Program-made: the position numbers and the translations under genes
NCBI GenBank assembly: GCA_031286695.1
Contig: JAITTY010000006.1
Location: 434,001 to 498,000, forward strand
DNA: 64,000 nucleotides
Reading direction: 5' to 3'
Origin: Sphingobacterium sp.
GTDB taxonomy: Bacteria > Bacteroidota > Bacteroidia > Sphingobacteriales > Sphingobacteriaceae
Notes under the pieces: generated by a model
The model's input: the letters and a program-made list of their open reading frames with translations, nothing else
Databases searched by the model: none
What the model was told of the DNA's origin: nothing
Shown here: positions 29,029-37,617 of the stretch, piece by piece
How positions within the stretch are numbered: position 1 is the first letter of the stretch
How the letters are laid out: each line of letters begins with the position of its first letter

Positions 29029-29319
29029 GTTATTATTTAGTGTTATTGATGAAACGGAGATTTTCTAAAAACCTTAATTTAACAATACCGTAAAATCGTT
29101 CTCGTCATAATATCACTAATCAATTCTGGATTATTGTTTGAGTAAATTATGCCATTGAGACAGTTCAATTGCCTAGGGGCAGAAACTGGATAGACGTCCA
29201 TAGTTCGGACGACTCTGCTGAAGTTGGTCTTTCCTATTCCCAATCTATTGTTAATTCGTTCATTTGTCAGATGTTTCGGTCGTCCTAAAATTGGCTATAA
29301 TGTAGTCATTTTGTTTTCA
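29029..29319. other. Intergenic region with an orphan reading frame
   Basis: A minus-strand frame without an ATG at its head runs from about 29290 to a stop at 29079-29081 and contains GRPKHLTNERINNRLGIGK. It could be the remainder of a degraded gene, but I recognise no family. No repeats or promoters are obvious. Confidence 0.25.
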
Positions 29320-29985
29320 TTATTGATAGTCTTCATCATTCCATATCAACAGTTCGCAGATTCTTTCAATATTTAAATTGTTGTGCCGATTTATCTTCTC
29401 CAGTCTTACTTCAAAATTTTCGAGCTCCTGTTTTACATTTTCAATTGCTGACTTTAAAGATGACATTTCAAATGAAACCAATACATCTTTTGGTGTGGGC
29501 GCAAAGTGTTCGTCAAACTCTTCTACGGTAAAATTAAGCGTAATTATGTTCGTGTCCACATTTACTTTTGGTTGCGGATGTCCTGCATAATAGCCATCTT
29601 TTCCATTTGCAAGTTTTTCCCAATAATGGATGTCTGAAAGATCGCCACAACATTGTGGAAAATATTTGTCCTGCTGGTCAATTCGAAGAACATAACCTCC
29701 AAAAAACGCACTTGCTTGTTCTCGTTCGTATGTTCCTGCCCTCATTTCGTGTGTATGGTCAATTACTAGTTTCGTTAAATTGCTGTCTGTGATTTCAGAA
29801 AGTCTGTAAAATGATGATCCGGCTAAATATGGGTTTAAATCGTCTTTAAAACCTGCTTTTTTGTAGCTTTCAGCATTATATTTATCCCATAACATAGGGT
29901 AGTCCCAATAAGGATATTTGTCTGGTGTTGGAATGCCATGAATGTTATATCCAATTTCTATTACAGGTATTAATTCTAGTGCCAT
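29320..29985 (-). CDS. Hypothetical protein
   Basis: A soluble 221-residue protein with no signal peptide. The first half is rich in aromatic residues (KYPYWDYPMLWDKYNAESY) and includes DKYFPQCCGDLSDIHYWEKL. The C-terminus has a predicted coiled helix (SLKSAIENVKQELENFEVRL). The regular composition and a single clean start support a real gene. I do not recognise the family. It is monocistronic. Confidence 0.65.
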   Translation of the reverse strand: MALELIPVIEIGYNIHGIPTPDKYPYWDYPMLWDKYNAESYKKAGFKDDLNPYLAGSSFYRLSEITDSNLTKLVIDHTHEMRAGTYEREQASAFFGGYVLRIDQQDKYFPQCCGDLSDIHYWEKLANGKDGYYAGHPQPKVNVDTNIITLNFTVEEFDEHFAPTPKDVLVSFEMSSLKSAIENVKQELENFEVRLEKINRHNNLNIERICELLIWNDEDYQ

Positions 29986-30127
29986 TGTGTGTCTATTGGA
30001 TGTCGTGCTCTAAACCGACCGAAATTTAGACAAGGTTGCGAACTCTTTTGAGTAAATATAATAAAAAGGAAAAGCAAACAGCTTTTGACAGATAAAATAG
30101 GAGAGAAGCTCAATGAACACTATCTTT

Positions 30128-30730
30128 TTAAGATATCCATGTATAGTCGCGTTTTATCACCTTCCACTTTCCATTAATTTTTTCTAGGATAAAATCATAA
30201 CCCTGACCACAAAGTGCTCCGCATACGTAGTCTAATGATACAAATGCTTTTTTGCGATCATGCGACATGATAGGCAAGTGAAATGTATATCTTGACGGAA
30301 ATTGCTCTGTCATTTCTGTCTTTTTATGGTATGCAACGTTATATTTCTTTTTGATTTGTAATGGAATAAATACAGTATCCTTTCCTTTGACCTGTTTGAG
30401 GTAGCCTGTAGAGTCCTGCTGGCTATGGCCTACTAAGCCCAGCAATTTTTGGATCCTCAGACCGCCAGGCATCAAGTCCTTGTCGTAGGCATTATATAGG
30501 GAGTCCTTGATGAACCATTTGTGAATATAGGCCGTTGGTTTATTAGTTTTAGCTACATCACTTGAAATGGAGTTATAGTCAATTATAGCATCCAAAATTT
30601 CAGCATAATCATCTGCAACAACTGTATAGTCAAATGCTTGTTTTTGGATTTTGACAGGCACCTGTTTTTGATCATTGCCTTGACATGCTATGATGAAAAA
30701 TAAAAATGGGATTAAAAAGCGTACTTTCAT
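30128..30730 (-). CDS. Hypothetical lipoprotein
   Basis: 200 residues with an SPII signal, lipobox FIIAC16. The mature part contains SSDVAKTNKPTAYIH, a KDTVFIPLQIKKKY strand and a final IKRDYTWIS. The C-terminal half (VSLDYVCGALCGQGYDFILE) resembles small periplasmic domains with two cysteines that may form a disulfide. The family is not recognised; a cell-envelope location is likely. Confidence 0.7.
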   Translation of the reverse strand: MKVRFLIPFLFFIIACQGNDQKQVPVKIQKQAFDYTVVADDYAEILDAIIDYNSISSDVAKTNKPTAYIHKWFIKDSLYNAYDKDLMPGGLRIQKLLGLVGHSQQDSTGYLKQVKGKDTVFIPLQIKKKYNVAYHKKTEMTEQFPSRYTFHLPIMSHDRKKAFVSLDYVCGALCGQGYDFILEKINGKWKVIKRDYTWIS

Positions 30731-30818
30731 AAATCAATAAAATGGTTTAAAAGATGATGCCGAAATGATTTCTTTTCCATAGGACAATTTACTAAATTCA
30801 TACATCACGTTTCTATTT

Positions 30819-31184
30819 ATGATACAGTATTTAACAGACGATCAAATCAGAACAAGGCTTAGACTGGGAAAATCTGTAGAGCAGTGGCTGGATGATGTCC
30901 AGGAAGATGATTATACCATTCTTAAATGGTTAAGTATTGATAAGGAAAACGATGAAAATTTCTCTGTAGCCTATTTTGAATGCTTTGATGAGGGGGATGA
31001 AGATTTCATGGATATCTATGCGTTTTCATTGATTGATCCTGATGAACCTTTTGGCGTAATTCATACTTTTCCTTCAATCGTTGATGCGTTAGAGTTTGCC
31101 ATATTCAGCTATAAAGCATCTTCTCATAGATATATTTCCACGGGAATGATTCAGGAAGAATATAGGGATTATATTAAACGCTAA
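30819..31184 (+). CDS. Small acidic hypothetical protein
   Basis: 121 residues, strongly acidic (DEGDEDFMD; DVQEDDYT), with no membrane segment. The pattern of helix, long beta hairpin and final helix (SIVDALEFAIFSYKASSHRY) resembles small immunity-type or SMI1-like proteins, but I cannot assign it. It is first in a run of three small plus-strand genes with 70- and 32-base gaps. Confidence 0.6.
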   Translation: MIQYLTDDQIRTRLRLGKSVEQWLDDVQEDDYTILKWLSIDKENDENFSVAYFECFDEGDEDFMDIYAFSLIDPDEPFGVIHTFPSIVDALEFAIFSYKASSHRYISTGMIQEEYRDYIKR

Positions 31185-31254
31185 TTTTATCATCGCATTC
31201 AAGATCTATTGATTTAAGGAGGGAAGAAAGTAAGGAAGTTGTTCCAATATAATA

Positions 31255-31635
31255 ATGATGAAAGACCAAGATTTATTTATTAAGGAATTGATCGATTTGT
31301 TTCCGAGTTTGAAGGAGGAGCTTTTAGATGAAGATTACAGGGCGTCTATTACCTTTCAAATGGGCAGTTTCAAGCGATTTATGCAGGAAGCGATAGCTAA
31401 AAATGACGGGGATATGTTTGATGCTATGGTAAATTTTATAACTAAGAATTTGCCTTTAGTTGATAAGCGGGTTCAAAATGCCATTTATCTAAGTTTTTTG
31501 GGTAAATTGGATTTTTCTGAAAACCACGATTTAAGAAAACGTTTAGGGCAGCATTTAGGTAAGGCCTATACTGCTATAGATAATTACAATAATTCTCCAG
31601 CTAATGATGAGGTAAAGAAGTTTTTGAATAAATAA
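31255..31635 (+). CDS. Helical hypothetical protein (DUF7674-like)
   Basis: 126 residues, almost entirely helical. Conserved-looking features are DLFPSLKEELLDEDYRASIT and FITKNLPLVDKRVQNAIYLS. It resembles proteins now grouped as DUF7674, a tentative call. A 53-bp piece of this gene is repeated at 32978-33030, so a second copy once existed nearby. Start: 31255 gives MMKD; the second ATG at 31258 is equally good. Confidence 0.6.
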   Translation: MMKDQDLFIKELIDLFPSLKEELLDEDYRASITFQMGSFKRFMQEAIAKNDGDMFDAMVNFITKNLPLVDKRVQNAIYLSFLGKLDFSENHDLRKRLGQHLGKAYTAIDNYNNSPANDEVKKFLNK

Positions 31636-31667
31636 GAAACATCGCGGCGCCGATTAAAAAATCAAAT

Positions 31668-32159
31668 ATGCAAGATTCAATTATGATAAAAGACGCACTT
31701 TGGAGCCAGTTTGGCGCTAGTTTAGACATGCTTAAAAATGCGATCCATATGTGCCCCGATGAACATTGGGACAGCGCATCAGATTTTTGGTACCTGTCTT
31801 TCCACTGTCTCTTTTGGACAGATTATTATTTATCTGTAGAACCCAATAAATTTGAGCCACCAAAACCGTTTACATTTTCAGAATTTGATCCGACGGGCAA
31901 AAAACCGGACCGGACATATACCAGGTCAGAAATTCTTGCGTATTTGGAGCACTGTAGACAGAAAGCTAGAAAGCATATAAGAGAGTTCACACCGAGCAGA
32001 ATGAATGAACGTTGGATCAACGAATCTAAAAACTTTTCTTTCCTTGAGATTCTATTGTATAATATGCGGCATATTCAGCATCATGTTGCACAATTGAATT
32101 TATACCTTAGACAGACAATTGATCGTGCTCCGAAATGGGTATCTCAGGTGAAAAAATAA
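31668..32159 (+). CDS. DinB-family protein
   Basis: 163 residues predicted as a four-helix bundle. The metal-binding histidines of the DinB fold are visible in YLSFHCLFWTDYYL and in MRHIQHHVAQLNLYL. Proteins of this class are putative metal-dependent enzymes, and bacillithiol transferase-like activity is known for some. It starts 32 bases after the previous gene. Confidence 0.82.
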   Translation: MQDSIMIKDALWSQFGASLDMLKNAIHMCPDEHWDSASDFWYLSFHCLFWTDYYLSVEPNKFEPPKPFTFSEFDPTGKKPDRTYTRSEILAYLEHCRQKARKHIREFTPSRMNERWINESKNFSFLEILLYNMRHIQHHVAQLNLYLRQTIDRAPKWVSQVKK

Positions 32160-32431
32160 ACTAGTGCTAAGGCCGAGTCGAGACGCTTTTTTTTAAACGC
32201 CTGTCTCTACAACAATGTCGCAGAAGACAAACCTACTATTCGTTATCACTAAAAAAAATGACCAATTGAAATTATAGACCTGCTTGTGATGATGGGATAT
32301 GTAATGATTAGGATCAAGTTGTCTTGTAAAGTGTATTTACATGGATGGGATCAAGATTTTAAGTACTACTGTAGCAGATTATCAAATTCACTCGTATTGT
32401 TGATATATCAATAATAAATAACCAAGAAGTT

Positions 32432-32833
32432 ATGAAAAGAAATTACAAAATCCTACTTCCAGCCATCATTATTGTCGTTTTTAGCTCTTGTAAAAAAGAT
32501 GAAAAGATAGCCATTGATAACCTTATCGGTAAATGGACCGTGGCAAATGATGATCCTAAAATGGCCGTAGATGGTTCCGTTACATACAAATTCAACTCAG
32601 ATATGACCTGTATTAAGAGTATCTATAATGCGCTTTCAAATCGAGATACTGCTATTTACAGAACCTATGTATTAAGTAATGATAAGACTTTGGTGACGCT
32701 CTACGATGAACGCAAGATATATACAGAACAGTATCTGATAAAAAAATTGAATATGAAGGAAATGAAATGGGAGAACGCTTCCCCAAATGACGGTAACGAG
32801 AATAAGAGGTTAGTTCGATCTAACGATCAATAG
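32432..32833 (+). CDS. Lipocalin-like lipoprotein
   Basis: 133 residues with lipobox VVFSSC20 followed by KKDEK, a charge pattern like the surface-export signal of Bacteroidota lipoproteins. The mature domain has the lipocalin-like start NLIGKWTVAND and a run of beta strands (VTYKFNSDMTC, TYVLSNDKTLVTL). Function unknown. The 272 bases before it show no gene. Confidence 0.72.
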   Translation: MKRNYKILLPAIIIVVFSSCKKDEKIAIDNLIGKWTVANDDPKMAVDGSVTYKFNSDMTCIKSIYNALSNRDTAIYRTYVLSNDKTLVTLYDERKIYTEQYLIKKLNMKEMKWENASPNDGNENKRLVRSNDQ

Positions 32834-32977
32834 ACTTCATTAGCTTTTCAGATTAATGCGGGGCAGGAATCAAGAAGATAATGGCAAATATGCGCATCGT
32901 AACTTCAGTCGAAATCATGACAATACGAACGGGGATGCAATTAAATAAAAGTAAATTTTATCTTAAAGGCGGGTGAC

Positions 32978-33030
32978 TTTATAAAGAAGAACTTGCCTTT
33001 AGTTGATAAACGGGTTCAAAATGCCATGTA
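32978..33030 (+). pseudogene. Fragment duplicating part of the 31255 gene
   Basis: This stretch is nearly identical to 31435-31487 and would encode FIKKNLPLVDKRVQNAMY. It has no start and no continuation. It is the remnant of a second copy, inside the otherwise empty 32834-33127 region. Confidence 0.7.
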
Positions 33031-33127
33031 TTCCTGTCGATACCTTGCATTGTTGTCCATTTTTGATCATCATAGTACTTGAACCATAAGTCCTATTTAC
33101 AAGTAATTTATACATATTTTTTCAATT

Positions 33128-33159
33128 ATTTGAATTCATTCTAAATAGCGCTATCTTTG
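33128..33159 (+). promoter_or_regulatory. Promoter with embedded Fur-box candidate for the iron sigma gene
   Basis: The -33 element TTTG (33129-33132) and -7 element TATCTTTG (33152-33159) are separated by 19 bases, the Bacteroidota consensus. Between them ATTTGAA-TTCAT-TCTAAAT (33128-33146) matches the ATTTAGA-N5-TCTAAAT palindrome found upstream of the other siderophore genes. Transcription should start near 33166, which places the real start codon at 33181. Confidence 0.72.
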
Positions 33160-33180
33160 AAAACTGAAAACAAAGAGAAG

Positions 33181-33717
33181 ATGGCGAGCAAAACAAAGAT
33201 ATCAATTCTTACGCTGGATGAGTCCAGTTTTGAAGAACTGTATAAGGCATATGCTCCAAAAATGTATCGTATAGCTTACAGTCAGGTAAATGATCAAGAT
33301 ATAGCGGGAAATATTGTTCATAATGTATTTCTTTCTATTTGGGAACGACGTGATACATTGATTTTAGACAAACCCGAGCATTTTCTCACCCACGCAACCA
33401 AGCTTCAAGTTATTAAAACCTTTAGAGATTCCGCCAACCAAAAGCAACACCTCCAAAGTTCCTTATTGAGCTATAATGAGGCTGATTATAGTACACAACA
33501 GACGATATATTATAACGACCTTTCCGGTCAGATACAATCTCTCATCAGTAAACTGCCTCCCCAATGTCGTCGAGTTTATCTCATGCGTGATCAGCAAGGG
33601 CTGGATAACTCGCAAATCGCTTCTCAACTTGGGATATCTCTCAGTGCCGTTAAGCAACATATCGGTAATGCCCTTTCTTTCCTTCGTGCTAATTTGACTG
33701 ATATCGATTCTGAATAA
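33181..33717 (+). CDS. ECF (FecI-type) sigma factor of the siderophore locus
   Basis: 178 residues from ATG 33181; the TTG at 33157 lies inside the -7 element and is excluded. Region 2 is FEELYKAYAPKMYRIAYSQV with NVFLSIWERRD. Region 4 is LDNSQIASQLGISLSAVKQH. It is followed after 138 bases by its FecR partner and then by a receptor with a signalling domain, the classical FecI-FecR-FecA arrangement for ferric-siderophore-induced transcription. Confidence 0.9.
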   Translation: MASKTKISILTLDESSFEELYKAYAPKMYRIAYSQVNDQDIAGNIVHNVFLSIWERRDTLILDKPEHFLTHATKLQVIKTFRDSANQKQHLQSSLLSYNEADYSTQQTIYYNDLSGQIQSLISKLPPQCRRVYLMRDQQGLDNSQIASQLGISLSAVKQHIGNALSFLRANLTDIDSE

Positions 33718-33855
33718 TATTTTTTTTACTGATAAACAGTGTGTTGTGTTTTTTTTTGAAAAAGCACCTGTACTTTTAGCTGAGTTAGGGAACTGTAATT
33801 ATAGAGAGGTTTACTTAGACTGATTAAAGGAATAAAGGGCTCGTATGTATTCATA

Positions 33856-34818
33856 ATGAAAATTACGGAAGAAGAAATAAAGAAGTACGCAAGCGGCCAT
33901 TCCACGTTGGAGGAAAAGGAACGCATTGAGGCTTGGTTAAAACAAAATGACCCAATAGTAGAGCCTGCACCTGGTGAACAGGAACAACTGCAATCAGTTT
34001 GGAATAGGCTTTCAATGGGCATGGAACAGCCTGTACAACTTATCGATACGCCGATAAAAAGAATTAACTATAAATTTTTGTCTTCTATTGCGGCGATTGC
34101 AGCAAGTGTAATTATGATCTTTGGATTAGGCTGGTTCACTTACCAATACCTAGCGCCTGTTCCGGTCTCTAAAAATTTGGTGTTAAAAAAGGTACATACA
34201 GAGGCGGGACAACGTTTGACAGTAACACTATCTGACGGTTCGATTATTGTGCTGAACGGGATGAGTGAACTTGAGTATCCAGAAAAATTTGATGGTCAGC
34301 AACGGTTGGTGAAATTACGTGGAGAAGGATTTTTTAATATTGCACATGACGAAAGTAAGCCATTTATTGTTAACACGGACTCTTCTTTCACCCAGGTACT
34401 TGGAACGCGATTTAATTTAAAGGCCTATGCTGACGACCAACAGGTCGTGATGACAGTAGAAAGAGGGAAGGTGCGTTTTGGACGATACGATCAGAAAGAT
34501 CAGGTCGTATTGACAAAAGGCATGCAGGGGATAATGGACATTCACAAAGCAGTACGAAGTAATCAGGCACTTCCAGCGGACGCTATGGACTGGACTGAAG
34601 ATTCCTTTGTGATAAAGAATGAACCAATGTCTTACGTTGCTAAGCGTTTAGAAAGGCGCTATGCCGTTCAAGTCAATATTGAATCGCAATCGTTAAGTTC
34701 GCTGACTGTTACTGGAACATTCAAAAATACTAATCTTGAGGAGATTTTGAGTGGTTTGGCATTTAGTACCGGAATAAATTATACAATTAAAAATAAAACA
34801 ATTACAATCAGTAAATAG
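33856..34818 (+). CDS. FecR family anti-sigma factor of the siderophore locus
   Basis: 320 residues. The cytoplasmic N-terminus (1-76) has ITEEEIKKYASGHSTLEEKE, the usual anti-sigma start in Bacteroidota. A membrane segment follows (about 77-97, IAAIAASVIMIFGLGWF), then the periplasmic FecR domain (VTLSDGSIIVLNGMSELEYP; GEGFFNIAHDESKPF) and the DUF4974 domain (from about 245). It should hold the sigma factor until the STN domain of the next gene's receptor reports ferric siderophore. Confidence 0.92.
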   Translation: MKITEEEIKKYASGHSTLEEKERIEAWLKQNDPIVEPAPGEQEQLQSVWNRLSMGMEQPVQLIDTPIKRINYKFLSSIAAIAASVIMIFGLGWFTYQYLAPVPVSKNLVLKKVHTEAGQRLTVTLSDGSIIVLNGMSELEYPEKFDGQQRLVKLRGEGFFNIAHDESKPFIVNTDSSFTQVLGTRFNLKAYADDQQVVMTVERGKVRFGRYDQKDQVVLTKGMQGIMDIHKAVRSNQALPADAMDWTEDSFVIKNEPMSYVAKRLERRYAVQVNIESQSLSSLTVTGTFKNTNLEEILSGLAFSTGINYTIKNKTITISK

Positions 34819-34847
34819 ATGAGGCAGTAAATGAAAATTTAAAAAAA

Positions 34848-34879
34848 CCGGTATGCTGTCGACCAAAACTACATACCGG
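34848..34879 (+). promoter_or_regulatory. Stem-loop between FecR and XusA-like receptor
   Basis: CCGGTATG (34848-34855) pairs with CATACCGG (34872-34879). It lies 47 bases before the receptor start, in the same relative place as the stem-loop at 18436. It is a possible attenuator or a 5' stabiliser of the receptor mRNA. Confidence 0.55.
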
Positions 34880-34925
34880 ACTATGAAAAAATCCTAGCAG
34901 TATTTATCCATAATTTTTGCAAAAT

Positions 34926-37586
34926 ATGAAAATATTTTCGGCGCGGCAACCCTATGCTTTTTTGCTGCGCATAATTTCCTGTGCACTACTGTGTACCTTA
35001 TGTTTTCCAACTTATACATCAGGCCAACAAAGCGCGCTCCTAGAAAAAAAAGTGACGATTGATTTTGAAGATGTAAAAATATCCCAGGCACTTCAGCAGA
35101 TTGAGAAATATGTACAATGCACATTTGTATACAGTCCCCAGCTTTTGAATGCTGACCGTAGTATTTCAAGAAAGTATAGAAATGAGAAGTTGGATCGGCT
35201 ACTTACAGATTTGTTTTCGGGTAAGAAGCTTAAGTTAAAACAGGAAGGCAATAAGGTATTTATTGGTTTGTTAAGCGAAAAGAAACAACGGGTTTACGGG
35301 AAGATTATTTCAGCTGAAGGACCACTTGCAGGTGTATCCGTTTCGCTTGGAGCGATGCAGACCACTACAGATCAACGTGGACAATATAGTCTCTTTGCTT
35401 CTGTCGAGCAAGAATATGTGCTCCGTATCAGTAGCATAGGATATAAAGCTATAAATCGCTCCCTCTTCTTGAAGGAATCATCTCCAATGCTTATTAACCT
35501 GGAATTGCAGCCCGATCAGCAACTATTGGCACAGGTCGATGTTGCCGCCAAAACCGCTAGTCAGGTTGTCAAAGAAACAGGTTTTAATGTCAATGCGATT
35601 GAAGTTAGTAAATTCAATAATACCACACGTGATGTAAACCAAATTTTGAATACCACAACGGGAGTTCGGATTCGGGAGTACGGTGGACTGGGATCGGATT
35701 TTAACTTTTCACTGAACGGCCTTTCTGGTAAAGCAATACGTTTTTTTATCGATGGAATACCTATGGAAAACTTTGGTATCGGTATGAACTTTAATAATAT
35801 TCCCGTTAATCTAGCTGATAGACTCGAAGTGTACAAAGGAGTAGTGCCTATTGAATTAGGTTCCGATGCGCTGGGTGGCGGTATCAATATGGTCACCAAT
35901 AAGGGGGCAAAGAGTTATCTTGATGCAAGCTATAGTATTGGATCTTTCAATACACATCGACTTTCGCTGAATGCGCAATCTATCAATGACACAACTGGAC
36001 TATTACTTAAGCTGACAGGATTTTATAATTATTCGGACAATGACTATTGGATGCATAGCAATCCAAGGTACGACGCTGCAATTTTAGTACCTGATGGTCC
36101 AGATCGTTTTGTAGAGAAGAGTGTTAAGCGTTTCCACGATCAGTATAAGTCGGCAATGATACAAGGAGAGGTTGGCTATGTGAATCGGAAATGGGCCGAT
36201 GCATTTGTTCTGGGGATATTGTACAATAACCATTATAAGGAATTTCAGACTGGTCAAAACCAAAATATCGTTTATGGGAAAGTCAATCGTCATGGTGACT
36301 ATTTTATGCCGAGCCTACGGTATAAAAAAGATAATTTGATTTTAAATGGATTAAATGTTTCCGCTTTTGCAAGTTATGCAGTGGATAAATATACTGTCGT
36401 GGATACGTCTAGTACTACCTATTGGTGGGATGGTTCAGTGCGTAGCAGCCAGAATAACTACGGTGAATTTGGAGCTTCTATTAACAGATCCTATACAAAT
36501 TATCAGAATTCATTTTTATTGACCCGCTTGAATCTGACCTATCGTTTAAATGACAATAACCAACTTGCATTCAATCAAAACTACAACGATGCTAGACAGA
36601 AATCGGATGAAGAACTGAGCGAAAAGGTATTTAGTCCTTCTGGCCAATCCAAATCAGTCTCGGGACTATCTTGGCAGAATAAAGCTTTCGGAAATGTGCT
36701 TCATACTACTGTTTTTGCAAAACTTTTTCATTTTAGAGTAGAATTGGGCGAGGTGACCGGGGGGAAAAATCCCAGGGAAGCACAGAAACGGGGCTATGAT
36801 AATTTTGGGTATGGTTTGGCAAGTCGCTACCGTATTGATAAAAATACAGGATTAAAGCTTTCTTATGAGCATGCCTATCGTCTGCCTGAGCTCGTCGAAG
36901 TACTTGGGGACGGTGTAAATATTATTGCTAATCCAGATATTAAGCCTGAGAGTAGTCATAATTTAAACTTAAGCACAGATTATATTCACAAAGCGGGAGC
37001 GCATTTCTATAGTGTAGATATCGGTGGATTTTTTCGCAATGCTAAGGATTTCATCTATACCATACCAGCTGGTAACAATACCTCACAATTTCTAAATGAA
37101 GGTAAGGTGATTGTGTTTGGAGGCGAGGCGGAGTTACAATACAAATATGCACGGATTTTAGAATTTACATTAAACGCTAGTTATCAAAAATCCAAGCAGA
37201 ATCAAAAGTATGTCTATGGGACGCAGACCCCTCGGGCCAATTATGGTAATATGATCCCCAATCAGCCCTGGCTGTATGGTAATCTTTATCTTTCTGTAGG
37301 CAAAAGTGATTGGTTAGGCAAAGGTACACGCTTACAGTTTGATTGGTCAAGCCAATATTACCATAGTTTCTATCTCACCTGGGAAGCTTGGGGCAGCACG
37401 CAATCTTTAAATATAATTCCAACACAACTGCTTCATCACGCTGGTATTACTTATTCTTTAAGAGATGGTCGTTACAATATTTCTGCCGAATGCAGAAATC
37501 TCGGGAATGAACTCGCTTATGATAATTTTCGGCTGCAAAAACCGGGGCGCTCTTTCAATCTCAAACTACGCTATTTTATCCAATAA
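34926..37586 (+). CDS. XusA-like TonB-dependent siderophore receptor with STN domain
   Basis: 886 residues from ATG 34926; the frame opens at a TTG at 34917. Signal peptide to about 35 (CFPTYTSGQ), STN domain about 38-117, carboxypeptidase-like domain about 122-205 (VYGKIISAEGPLAGVSVSLG), then the plug (VRIREYGGLGSDFNFSLNGL; RFFIDGIPMENFG) and a barrel ending LKLRYFIQ. It is followed by a DUF4374 lipoprotein and a PepSY membrane protein, the XusA-XusB-XusC order described for enterobactin piracy in Bacteroides thetaiotaomicron. The STN domain couples it to FecR and FecI upstream. The exact siderophore is not known. Confidence 0.88.
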   Translation: MKIFSARQPYAFLLRIISCALLCTLCFPTYTSGQQSALLEKKVTIDFEDVKISQALQQIEKYVQCTFVYSPQLLNADRSISRKYRNEKLDRLLTDLFSGKKLKLKQEGNKVFIGLLSEKKQRVYGKIISAEGPLAGVSVSLGAMQTTTDQRGQYSLFASVEQEYVLRISSIGYKAINRSLFLKESSPMLINLELQPDQQLLAQVDVAAKTASQVVKETGFNVNAIEVSKFNNTTRDVNQILNTTTGVRIREYGGLGSDFNFSLNGLSGKAIRFFIDGIPMENFGIGMNFNNIPVNLADRLEVYKGVVPIELGSDALGGGINMVTNKGAKSYLDASYSIGSFNTHRLSLNAQSINDTTGLLLKLTGFYNYSDNDYWMHSNPRYDAAILVPDGPDRFVEKSVKRFHDQYKSAMIQGEVGYVNRKWADAFVLGILYNNHYKEFQTGQNQNIVYGKVNRHGDYFMPSLRYKKDNLILNGLNVSAFASYAVDKYTVVDTSSTTYWWDGSVRSSQNNYGEFGASINRSYTNYQNSFLLTRLNLTYRLNDNNQLAFNQNYNDARQKSDEELSEKVFSPSGQSKSVSGLSWQNKAFGNVLHTTVFAKLFHFRVELGEVTGGKNPREAQKRGYDNFGYGLASRYRIDKNTGLKLSYEHAYRLPELVEVLGDGVNIIANPDIKPESSHNLNLSTDYIHKAGAHFYSVDIGGFFRNAKDFIYTIPAGNNTSQFLNEGKVIVFGGEAELQYKYARILEFTLNASYQKSKQNQKYVYGTQTPRANYGNMIPNQPWLYGNLYLSVGKSDWLGKGTRLQFDWSSQYYHSFYLTWEAWGSTQSLNIIPTQLLHHAGITYSLRDGRYNISAECRNLGNELAYDNFRLQKPGRSFNLKLRYFIQ

Positions 37587-37617
37587 TATTCACATTTAAC
37601 ATAATTAATTATCACAT

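Noticed and set aside
32160..32431. Possible terminator or gene after the DinB-like gene
   Set aside because: Only a weak GAGACG/GTCTC pairing around an internal T-run and no coding frame; not strong enough to annotate.
33157..33180. TTG start of the second ECF sigma gene
   Set aside because: The TTG is part of the -7 promoter element, so it cannot be in the transcript as a start codon.
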